This document shows, piece by piece, positions 1 through 5,430 of a DNA stretch of 6,277 nt. The DNA is from an uncultured Anaerolineales bacterium. Lineage in GTDB: Bacteria > Chloroflexota > Anaerolineae > Anaerolineales > UBA11657. The DNA lies in assembly GCA_913040765.1 (NCBI GenBank), contig CAJWIA010000091.1, forward strand, positions 1-6,277, in the 5' to 3' direction. Below the pieces are notes generated by a model that was not told where the DNA came from, did not search any database, and saw only the letters and a list, made by a program, of their open reading frames with translations. The translations under genes and the position numbers were made by a program. Each line of letters begins with the position of its first letter. Position 1 is the first letter of the stretch.

Positions 1-1290
1 CACAACAGCGGCTTTGCCTTTGCCAATAACGTCGTAGTACCAACGCCACACCTCTGGCTCAATCGGCTCACCAACTGTAGTCATATGCTTAAATTCATAA
101 TTGTATTTTTGTGGTTCGTCAGGCCCTGATTTGCGCAACATACGTACCGTAGTAGGTGCTGTATGGAAAATGTTTACACCTAAACGCTCAGCTATGCGCC
201 AAGGTCGACCAGCATCTGGAAAAGTTGGCACACCTTCATACATGACACTGGTAGCAGCTAGCGCCAATGGGCCATACACTATATATGAGTGTCCAGTAAT
301 CCAACCAATATCAGCCATACACCAGTACACATCTTCAGGATGTATATCCTGGACATATTTTGAAGTACCAGCCACATAGGTCAGATAACCACCGATACTA
401 TGTTGACACCCCTTAGGCTTGCCTGTAGTGCCACTGGTATACATCAAAAAGAGGGGAGCATCCGCATCTAACTCTACAGGATCAACTCTAACACCGCTAA
501 ATTCAGGTAAATGTTCATCCATGAAAAAATCGCGGCCCGGCTTCATAGGAACCTCTGATTGATATGTGTCTGGATAACGCCTCCATACCAACACCTTTTC
601 GACAATTTGTCCAGCATCACTTGCAACTTTAACTGCATCATCAGCCTTCACTTTGTGATCCAACATTTTTCCATTACGATAATAACCGTCAGTAGTGATG
701 AGAATTGAACTACCTGAATCAGCAATCCTTTCACCACAAGCCTTGCCGCTAAATCCGCCAAAAACTACCGAATGAACAACACCCAGACGAGCGCAAGCAA
801 GCATCACAACAGGAAGGTCAGTAGACATTGGCATATGAATTGTTACACGATCACCTGCGTTAAGTCCCGCAAAATCACGCAAAAGAGCAGCGGTCTCATT
901 TACTCGTACATAAAGCTCTTGGTATGTAACAACCTCATGTGGCTCCTGCTCAAGTTCAGGCACAAACACAATGGCAGCTTTGTTGCGATTTGAAACTAGA
1001 TGACGATCTATGCAATTGTAGCTAGCATTAATTTTTCCTCCAACAAACCATTTCCAACAAGGAGCATCACTAGCATCAAATGTTGTATCCCATCTTTTGT
1101 ACCAACTTAATAAATCGGCATATTCATGAAAACATTCAGGAAAATTATCCAGGCCGAAACGGTCATAGATACCTTGGTCCTTCATATTAGCTTGTTCTAC
1201 AAATTCATCGCTAGGATGAAAATATTCCTCTTCTTGCCAGTGTACGGCAATCTGTGCTTCCGTTACCTTTCCCTGATCTTTATTGTTCAT
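1..1290 (-). CDS. acs: Acetyl-CoA synthetase (AMP-forming), C-terminus cut by left window edge
   Basis: The first 430 codons of an acetate-CoA ligase of the ANL adenylating superfamily. The enzyme converts acetate, ATP and CoA to acetyl-CoA via acetyl-AMP in the cytoplasm. I translated it by hand because no stop lies inside the window. Visible in order: an N-terminal Acs cap region (about 1-100), the P-loop-like A3 motif YTSGTTGKPKG (284-294), the family motif DIGWITGHSY (327-336), and TTVGEPIEPEVWRWYY (404-419). The window ends roughly 15 residues before the expected WWQTE motif, so the acyl-pocket tryptophan, the hinge and the C-terminal acetylatable lysine are not seen. Acetate versus propionate preference is therefore open. 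Acs proteins are usually about 620-660 residues, so about two thirds is present. The ATG at 1290 is firm: an in-frame TAA lies five codons upstream, and AAGGA (1299-1303) sits 8 bases before the start. The gene is divergent from the MoaD-like gene. Confidence 0.95.
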   Translation of the reverse strand, partial: MNNKDQGKVTEAQIAVHWQEEEYFHPSDEFVEQANMKDQGIYDRFGLDNFPECFHEYADLLSWYKRWDTTFDASDAPCWKWFVGGKINASYNCIDRHLVSNRNKAAIVFVPELEQEPHEVVTYQELYVRVNETAALLRDFAGLNAGDRVTIHMPMSTDLPVVMLACARLGVVHSVVFGGFSGKACGERIADSGSSILITTDGYYRNGKMLDHKVKADDAVKVASDAGQIVEKVLVWRRYPDTYQSEVPMKPGRDFFMDEHLPEFSGVRVDPVELDADAPLFLMYTSGTTGKPKGCQHSIGGYLTYVAGTSKYVQDIHPEDVYWCMADIGWITGHSYIVYGPLALAATSVMYEGVPTFPDAGRPWRIAERLGVNIFHTAPTTVRMLRKSGPDEPQKYNYEFKHMTTVGEPIEPEVWRWYYDVIGKGKAAVV

Positions 1291-1310
1291 GGTTGTAATC
1301 CTTTACTCCT

Positions 1311-1337
1311 ATTAAAGTAGTGCCATGAAAGTGTCAA
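1311..1337 (-). promoter_or_regulatory. Candidate acs promoter
   Basis: On the minus strand a perfect -35 hexamer TTGACA (1337 to 1332) is followed by TTTAAT (1316 to 1311, five of six matches to TATAAT). The spacing is only 15 bases, shorter than ideal. Transcription would start close to the ribosome site, giving a very short leader. An alternative is TTGCAA (1368-1363) with TAAAGT (1346-1341) at 16 bases. This is inference from hexamer resemblance only. Confidence 0.35.
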
Positions 1338-1346
1338 GTTACTTTA
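1313..1346. repeat. Inverted repeat across the acs promoter
   Basis: TAAAGTA (1313-1319) and TACTTTA (1340-1346) are perfect 7-base inverted arms separated by 20 bases. The arms flank the TTGACA element, and one overlaps the candidate -10. This could be an operator for a dimeric regulator, but 7-base arms in AT-rich DNA can arise by chance. Confidence 0.3.
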
Positions 1347-1415
1347 GCACAACGATACCGAATTGCAAAGATAAGTATCAAGTTAATACTCTGTTAGCAG
1401 CACCTCAAAGATAAG
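1331..1415. repeat. Two interleaved pairs of short direct repeats between acs and the MoaD-like gene
   Basis: CAAAGATAAG occurs at 1366-1375 and again at 1406-1415, exactly 40 bases apart. GTGTCAAGTTA (1331-1341) recurs with one change as GTATCAAGTTA (1375-1385), 44 bases apart. All lie in the divergent control region upstream of both genes. Spacing near four helical turns would suit a regulator binding one DNA face. The function is unknown. Confidence 0.4.
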
Positions 1416-1436
1416 AGGTTAATTCATCAACATAAT

Positions 1437-1465
1437 TTGGGGAAAAGCGTGCGATATGTTATTAT
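1437..1465 (+). promoter_or_regulatory. Candidate promoter of the MoaD-like gene
   Basis: TTGGGG (1437-1442), 17 bases, then TATTAT (1460-1465, five of six matches to TATAAT). A start near 1472 would give a leader of about 58 bases to the TTG at 1530. The -35 element is weak, so this is a tentative call. Confidence 0.3.
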
Positions 1466-1516
1466 CATTCACGCAAAAAATCCAGGAAAACTGTAGCACT
1501 TGACTTTTTCAGTCAT

Positions 1517-1520
1517 AGGA
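1517..1520 (+). promoter_or_regulatory. Ribosome binding site deciding the MoaD-like start
   Basis: AGGA lies 9 bases before the TTG at 1530. The upstream in-frame TTG at 1500 has AGGA at 1484-1487, 12 bases away, which is less well spaced. The protein made from 1530 starts directly with the beta strand expected at the N-terminus of the family. Confidence 0.5.
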
Positions 1521-1529
1521 AAATTAGTA

Positions 1530-1841
1530 TTGATTATAAAATTCTACTCGACACTAAGGGATATTGCGGGAAAGAAAGCTGTTGAAATCAATATTCCTGA
1601 TGGGACTACAATTCAACAATTAGCCACTGATATTGTTGAATTGTATCCTAAGATGCGTGAAGATTTACTGAATGAGAATGGGAAGATACATGGTCATGTT
1701 CATATATTTGTTGATGGGCTTGATGTGCCATTTCTCAGCAATAATACGTCCGAGATAATATCAAACGACAGTGTAGTGGATGTTTTTCACGCTATAGGAG
1801 GCGGTCATTATCAAAACGACATTGTAGTTTGTTCAGATTGA
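1530..1841 (+). CDS. MoaD/ThiS-family ubiquitin-like sulfur carrier protein with C-terminal tail
   Basis: A 103-residue beta-grasp protein of the MoaD/ThiS family. Such proteins carry sulfur as a C-terminal glycine thiocarboxylate, for molybdopterin synthesis, thiamine, cysteine or tRNA thiolation, or act as protein modifiers. The N-terminus IIKFYSTLRDIAG matches the family's first strand and RD-G turn. IPDGTTIQQL (22-31), VHIFVDGLDV (57-66) and the final VDVFHAIGGG (83-92) fit the rest of the fold. Mature carriers end in Gly-Gly, but here 11 more residues (HYQNDIVVCSD) follow, so a protease would have to expose the glycine, or the protein is not a thiocarboxylate carrier. There is no ATG. 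The start is TTG at 1530 by ribosome-site spacing; a TTG at 1500 would add 10 residues, and a TAG at 1494 bars anything longer. No moaE, moeB or thiF neighbour is present, so the target pathway cannot be assigned. No obvious hairpin terminator follows. Confidence 0.85.
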   Translation: MIIKFYSTLRDIAGKKAVEINIPDGTTIQQLATDIVELYPKMREDLLNENGKIHGHVHIFVDGLDVPFLSNNTSEIISNDSVVDVFHAIGGGHYQNDIVVCSD

Positions 1842-1926
1842 GGTTGTGGAAATATTGAGATTTTCTATGATGTGACTAATATTGCTCTTTTAGATCAACG
1901 CCAATACCTTACAATACGTGCACAGC

Positions 1927-3522
1927 TTATGAAGAGTTGATCGAGCACTCTACTTTTTCCAATACAGCAATAGTATATTCTCGAGCAAGCAATTCTTGTA
2001 AATCGGACAACGTGTTACCTCTAACTTCTATAATATTATCTTTTGCTGGCTCCCTAGATGCATTAAGTAGATAGGCCCATCGATACATTCCGTCATACTT
2101 CTTTCTTGTGATGCCTCGAACCAAATTCATATCTGAATCTTGAACCCAATTTACGATAAGATCAGGGCATAATGAAAGCACATAGTCAGGGTCATATTTG
2201 TTGTGTCCTACCTCAAAAAATGTAGGTTGAATGCGTGCTATATGCCTATCATTTAGGCCGAGCATATCAATTGTTCTGAGTCCAGAGTAATATGGAATCT
2301 TTCCAGCAGCGTCTGATGCTAACAACTTTCCCTGGTAGTTATTGCCAAGATATCTGCCTAACTCAATATTACGATCATATTTCTCGAATGTATATAAAAA
2401 TCTATCATCTAATACAACCATTCGTAACTGGAGCACAATAAACAAACTAACGAGAAATATTCGACCATATGTTCTTAATTCTGGGCCAATGTGCCTGAAG
2501 AACATTAAAATTCCAAGAGGATAAAGTACCACAAGAAATCTTTCTACAAAATGGTCAGCACCTATATAAATCCAATAGGCTAGCCAAATTGGTACAAATA
2601 GTGTATCTAAACCATATAATTGTTGTCTATCACCGCGATCAACCCGAATATATCTTGTGATTAACTGAACCATAGCAAAAATGAAGGTTACCAAGTAAAC
2701 AAAAAGACCTTCATTCATGGCGATTCCCCAAAGTTGACGAATAGCAAACATAACACGTTCAATCAAAGGACCAGAAACCTTTGCATAATAAGTATTAGGA
2801 AGCAGGTCTCCGTAATAGCTCAGCCGCCAAGTCGAATACACAACCATAGCTCCAATTAACGTCATAGAAGCCCAGAGTGCAACTCTATAACGTCCCCTAA
2901 TCACTACATAAGTAATTGCTATAGCAGCTACAATAAATCCATCAGCTCTGGACATAATTATTGCAACTATCAGAACATTTAACAGCGCTACTTTCTTAGA
3001 AAGATCGAGTGTAATTTGTTCAACAGTCACTAGAATCAACAATGTAACAAAAAGCACCAAAGCCGTTTCCATTCCTGACCCTACCCATATCCACAAAGGG
3101 GGAGTGAGTGCGAACAGCAATGACGCTAATGCCCCATTGGTATATCCAAACCGATCATAAGCATGTCGCGCAAACACATATAAACCAACTACAGCAAAAA
3201 CAATATTCAAAACAACGGACACAAGGTAAACATGTTTTGCTGCCCCCAAGAAAAATACGGGGGTCAACATTAGGACATATAGTAAGTTTGAATACCCTTC
3301 TACTCGATCACCCTGGTTAAACACTAGTCCATGTCCTTCGGAAAAATTCTTGGCATATCGATAGGAAATATAGGCATCATCGGTTCCCCAGGCATCTCCG
3401 CTCCAGTCATAGTGAAAATAACCCAGATATGCATGAGCAGCACAACCTAATACTAAAAAGATTGCGGAGATATGTACCAACCAATACCGATTGATTGACA
3501 AAACCAAAGACTTAGATTTCAT
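1927..3522 (-). CDS. Polytopic GT-C fold glycosyltransferase (ArnT/PMT/AftB-like)
   Basis: A 531-residue membrane protein with about ten hydrophobic segments between residues 15 and 370, followed by a C-terminal soluble domain of about 160 residues. The first extracytoplasmic loop has the paired acids and signature DDAYISYRYAKN (48-59), then GDRVEGYSNLL (71-81). GSGMETAL (148-155), YYGDLLPNTYYAK (236-248) and GADHF (321-325) follow, and IPYYSGLRTIDMLGL (409-423) opens the soluble part. This set is typical of GT-C enzymes, which use polyprenyl-phosphate sugars outside the membrane and place the catalytic acid in loop 1. The resemblance is to the family containing mycobacterial AftB, but the substrate cannot be read from sequence. 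The ATG at 3522 is preferred over a TTG two codons earlier. Neither has a clear Shine-Dalgarno, so translation may be weak or coupled. The gene lies 82 bases downstream of coxG on the same strand and converges with the MoaD-like gene. No terminator is seen in the 85-base gap at 1842-1926. Confidence 0.88.
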   Translation of the reverse strand: MKSKSLVLSINRYWLVHISAIFLVLGCAAHAYLGYFHYDWSGDAWGTDDAYISYRYAKNFSEGHGLVFNQGDRVEGYSNLLYVLMLTPVFFLGAAKHVYLVSVVLNIVFAVVGLYVFARHAYDRFGYTNGALASLLFALTPPLWIWVGSGMETALVLFVTLLILVTVEQITLDLSKKVALLNVLIVAIIMSRADGFIVAAIAITYVVIRGRYRVALWASMTLIGAMVVYSTWRLSYYGDLLPNTYYAKVSGPLIERVMFAIRQLWGIAMNEGLFVYLVTFIFAMVQLITRYIRVDRGDRQQLYGLDTLFVPIWLAYWIYIGADHFVERFLVVLYPLGILMFFRHIGPELRTYGRIFLVSLFIVLQLRMVVLDDRFLYTFEKYDRNIELGRYLGNNYQGKLLASDAAGKIPYYSGLRTIDMLGLNDRHIARIQPTFFEVGHNKYDPDYVLSLCPDLIVNWVQDSDMNLVRGITRKKYDGMYRWAYLLNASREPAKDNIIEVRGNTLSDLQELLAREYTIAVLEKVECSINSS

Positions 3523-3604
3523 ATGCAAAAATATTAAACACGAACAAGTATCTAACTGTATAAGAGATCATCACAAATCCTTCTAAACATGTTCCAATAC
3601 GGAT

Positions 3605-4048
3605 TCATTTTTCAATGCGTGACACAACACAATCAAAAAATTCGCCTACTAGTTTTTTGGTAACACCTGGTGCAAGACGCATTGCTAGACTTGCAATACG
3701 ACCCATAATCTGCACATTAGCCTCCCAATGTAGATCGGTTACGTTGGGCTTTGATTCATTAAGTGTCATTGTGCCCTCCACTTCTGCTGCGCTACCCGGG
3801 GCATTGCCTCTAGCACGCATTTTTGCGCGGTTAGGTGCATCCAGTTCTATCCATTCAACATCCATTGCGAAACTCACCTTTACTGCACCGAGGGAGATAC
3901 CCACATTTGTGCGGAACTGCTTGTCCGGAATCACAACTTCCACCTCTTTCACTCCTGGTGCACATTGACTGACCAAATGTGGGTCAGTTAGAAAATCCCA
4001 GACTGTATCTATTTTTGATTTTATAGTCACACTACCATCAAAATTCAT
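3605..4048 (-). CDS. CoxG-like SRPBCC family protein
   Basis: A 147-residue protein of the carbon monoxide dehydrogenase subunit G (CoxG) branch of the SRPBCC/START fold, a helix-grip with a deep hydrophobic pocket. Hallmarks: VWDFLTDPHLVSQCAPGV (16-33), the central sheet VKVSFAMDVEWIEL (56-69), GSAAEVEGTMTL (85-96), and a C-terminal long helix with GRIASLAMRLAPGVTKKL (116-133). Family members work with molybdenum-containing CO dehydrogenase, in membrane attachment and quinone handling. Many homologues have no proven role. This protein ends at the core domain and lacks the C-terminal extension seen in longer CoxG proteins. No coxL, coxM, coxS, coxD or coxE lies nearby, so a CO role is not supported. 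The ATG at 4048 is chosen because GGAGGT sits just upstream; a TTG at 4060 would overlap that site. A possible -10, TAGAAT (4109 to 4104), lies 55 bases upstream. The gene is divergent from the prohibitin gene and may be co-transcribed with the glycosyltransferase. Confidence 0.88.
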   Translation of the reverse strand: MNFDGSVTIKSKIDTVWDFLTDPHLVSQCAPGVKEVEVVIPDKQFRTNVGISLGAVKVSFAMDVEWIELDAPNRAKMRARGNAPGSAAEVEGTMTLNESKPNVTDLHWEANVQIMGRIASLAMRLAPGVTKKLVGEFFDCVVSRIEK

Positions 4049-4052
4049 CACT

Positions 4053-4058
4053 ACCTCC
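4053..4058 (-). promoter_or_regulatory. Strong Shine-Dalgarno of the coxG-like gene
   Basis: GGAGGT on the minus strand, 4 bases before the ATG at 4048. It overlaps the alternative in-frame TTG at 4060, which argues for the ATG as the true start. Confidence 0.7.
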
Positions 4059-4154
4059 AATAATATCCAAACAAGGACTTAGGAATATACTTAGAACCAT
4101 ACAATTCTACCTCACATTGTGATCGACACCGTAAGCTTAGTATGTTAATGAAAA

Positions 4155-4176
4155 TATAATGAAAATCATCTATAAT
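4155..4176 (+). promoter_or_regulatory. Candidate promoter region of the prohibitin-family gene
   Basis: Two perfect TATAAT hexamers lie at 4155-4160 and 4171-4176, 55 and 39 bases before the ATG at 4215. Neither has a good -35 at standard spacing, so the precise promoter is uncertain. A further weak option is TTGTGA (4117-4122) with TATGTT (4141-4146). Confidence 0.35.
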
Positions 4177-4190
4177 TAGTAAAATTATAG
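4170..4190. repeat. Perfect 8-bp inverted repeat upstream of the prohibitin-family gene
   Basis: CTATAATT (4170-4177) and AATTATAG (4183-4190) form perfect arms around a 5-base loop, ending 10 bases before the AGGAG ribosome site. Each arm contains TATAAT when read on its own strand, so the element is symmetric for rightward and leftward transcription. It could be an operator, paired -10 elements, or a weak AU-rich leader hairpin. Confidence 0.45.
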
Positions 4191-4214
4191 CAATAGTAGA
4201 AGGAGAGTATTTGA

Positions 4215-5243
4215 ATGAACGTTGCAAATCTTGTAAGTGTATTGGCCAGTATATCTTGGCTATTACTAATAGGTAGTATTCTGTTCGCTGGTGCCAGTGT
4301 AGCCCGCGGAGGACGCGCAAGATCATTTGCCAGTCTAGTATTAGGAACTTTAGGTCTTGCCCTTGTGCTATCTACCGTCAGCCAAGGTTTAGTGTTCATA
4401 CAACCAGAATCACGTGCGGTGGTTATCAGTGCTCTGCGGCAAACAGGAATTCGAAGCCAGGCGCTACAACCAGGCTTACGCTTTATAACACCATTCTTTG
4501 AAGATGTAGTCTTATATCCAATAGCAAAACAGACATACACTATGTCCGGAGCAGCAGCTGAAGGTCAAGTTAGCGGTGATGACTCTATCGTAGCACGTAC
4601 CTCTGATGGTCAGGAAGTACGTATAGATGCTTCAGTAATATTTTCAATTGATCCAAATAAAGTAGTAGACATGCACATAGAATGGCAGAATCGCTACATT
4701 GATGGATTGGTTCGTCCTCAACTTCGTGGTATTGCACGTGACTCAGCAGCCCGATATGGTGTTGAAGATATTTATAGCCTTAAACGTGATGAACTTGCAA
4801 CAGAGATTGAAAACGATCTCCGTACTACCTTAGAATACAATGGGCTATTCCTAGATGACTTCGTACTAAGAAATATCACCTTCACTCCAGAATATGCTGC
4901 TGTGATTGAGCAGAAACAAATAGCCGAACAAGAGGTACAGCGTCTGGAATTTGTAGTTCAACAACGAATACAAGAGGCTGAGCAGCTGCGCCAAAAATCT
5001 CAAGGTGAAGCTGATGCTGCTGTTATCGCATCAGAAGGTAAAGCTAAGGCAATACTGGTTGAGGCAGAAGCCCAAGCAGAGGCACTAACTAAACTTGGTG
5101 AAGCTCTCAAGACAAGTCCTGACCTTCTACAATACACTTATGTACAAGAGCTAAGTGACGATGTAGAAGTCATGTTACTACCAGCCAATAGTCCTTATCT
5201 CTTTAACCTACCTGAACTAGACAGCATAGGAGACAACGACTAA
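4215..5243 (+). CDS. Prohibitin-family (SPFH/Band 7) membrane protein
   Basis: A 342-residue SPFH-domain protein. Two hydrophobic segments (about 11-29 and 40-61) are joined by a short basic linker, RGGRAR (31-36). The SPFH region follows (about 62-230), including QPGLRFITPFFEDVVLYPI (85-103), the typical strand TSDGQEVRIDASVIFSID (129-146), and NITFTPEYAAVIEQKQIAE (220-238). A long Ala/Glu/Gln-rich coiled coil (about 232-300) comes next, then a tail with VEVMLLPANSPYLF (317-330) and an acidic end. Members form large rings or cages on membranes, scaffolding lipid microdomains and, in HflK/C, restraining the FtsH protease. The overall plan resembles prohibitins and HflK more than flotillins. 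Stand-alone copies without hflC or nfeD, as here, have unknown clients. The ATG at 4215 has AGGAG (4201-4205) 9 bases upstream. A strong hairpin terminator lies 11 bases after the stop, so the gene looks monocistronic. Confidence 0.92.
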   Translation: MNVANLVSVLASISWLLLIGSILFAGASVARGGRARSFASLVLGTLGLALVLSTVSQGLVFIQPESRAVVISALRQTGIRSQALQPGLRFITPFFEDVVLYPIAKQTYTMSGAAAEGQVSGDDSIVARTSDGQEVRIDASVIFSIDPNKVVDMHIEWQNRYIDGLVRPQLRGIARDSAARYGVEDIYSLKRDELATEIENDLRTTLEYNGLFLDDFVLRNITFTPEYAAVIEQKQIAEQEVQRLEFVVQQRIQEAEQLRQKSQGEADAAVIASEGKAKAILVEAEAQAEALTKLGEALKTSPDLLQYTYVQELSDDVEVMLLPANSPYLFNLPELDSIGDND

Positions 5244-5254
5244 AATTTAGAGAT

Positions 5255-5303
5255 ATTAAAACAAAAAAGGGCCCGTATAATTTAGGCCCTTTTTTGTTTT
5301 AAT
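5255..5303. terminator. Bidirectional intrinsic terminator
   Basis: A perfect 19-bp stem pairs 5255-5273 with 5285-5303 around an 11-base loop. The GC core GGGCC/GGCCC is flanked by TTTTTTGTTTTAA on the right and its exact complement on the left, so both strands yield a GC hairpin followed by a U tract. It ends the prohibitin transcript rightward and the tRNA-Ser transcript leftward. Confidence 0.93.
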
Positions 5304-5306
5304 CAG

Positions 5307-5393
5307 CGGAGAGGGTGGGATTCGAACCCACGGTGACCGTTTGGCCACAACGCTTTTCGAGAGCGCCCCGTTCGTCCACTCCGGCACCTCTCC
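5307..5393 (-). tRNA. tRNA-Ser, anticodon CGA
   Basis: An 87-base class II tRNA on the minus strand. The acceptor stem GGAGAGG pairs with CCTCTCC and the discriminator is G. The anticodon loop CTCGAAA gives anticodon CGA, which reads UCG. The long variable arm GTGGCC/GGTCAC, the T arm GTGGG-TTCGAAT-CCCAC and the D-arm region with GGAG are visible. The long variable arm together with CGA identifies serine. The 3' CCA is not encoded (GCTG follows), so CCA-adding enzyme is needed. The 3' end is only 3 bases from the terminator stem. The 5' end lies 37 bases downstream of the RNase D stop, so read-through transcription from rnd is possible in addition to a local promoter. Confidence 0.96.
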
Positions 5394-5404
5394 CAAGAGG
5401 AGCG

Positions 5405-5410
5405 ATTATA
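5405..5410 (-). promoter_or_regulatory. Candidate -10 element for tRNA-Ser
   Basis: A perfect TATAAT on the minus strand lies 11 bases before the mature tRNA 5' end. No clear -35 is seen at 17 bases; TTGAAT (5438 to 5433) lies at a 22-base spacing, too far. A start near 5398 would leave a 5-base leader for RNase P. Confidence 0.4.
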
Positions 5411-5430
5411 TACGATATCTATCCTGGTTA

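Noticed and set aside
101..1320. Open frames on the plus strand at 101-379, 772-993 and 1126-1320
   Set aside because: They lie opposite the clearly coding acs frame on the minus strand, have no family resemblance, and look like antisense shadows.
1500..1529. TTG at 1500 as the start of the MoaD-like protein
   Set aside because: It adds 10 hydrophobic residues ahead of the family's first strand and has a less well placed ribosome site than the TTG at 1530. It remains possible.
1842..1926. Terminator between the MoaD-like gene and the glycosyltransferase
   Set aside because: Only AT-rich short palindromes such as the two AATATT copies are present; there is no GC-rich stem followed by a U tract.
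2342..3320. Plus-strand open frames at 2342-2524 and 3108-3320
   Set aside because: They are antisense to the glycosyltransferase, whose conserved motifs cover the region, and have no recognisable protein features.
3430..3522. Possible lipoprotein signal (LVLGC) near the N-terminus of the glycosyltransferase
   Set aside because: Leu at -2 does not fit the lipobox well, and the stretch is the first of many membrane segments of a polytopic enzyme.
3615..3968. A 117-residue plus-strand frame opposite coxG
   Set aside because: It is the antisense shadow of coxG, whose sequence matches its family along its length.
4051..4540. Minus-strand frames at 4051-4326 and 4166-4540
   Set aside because: They overlap the divergent promoter region and the start of the prohibitin gene antisense. 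Their composition is unlike a real protein and they show no motifs.
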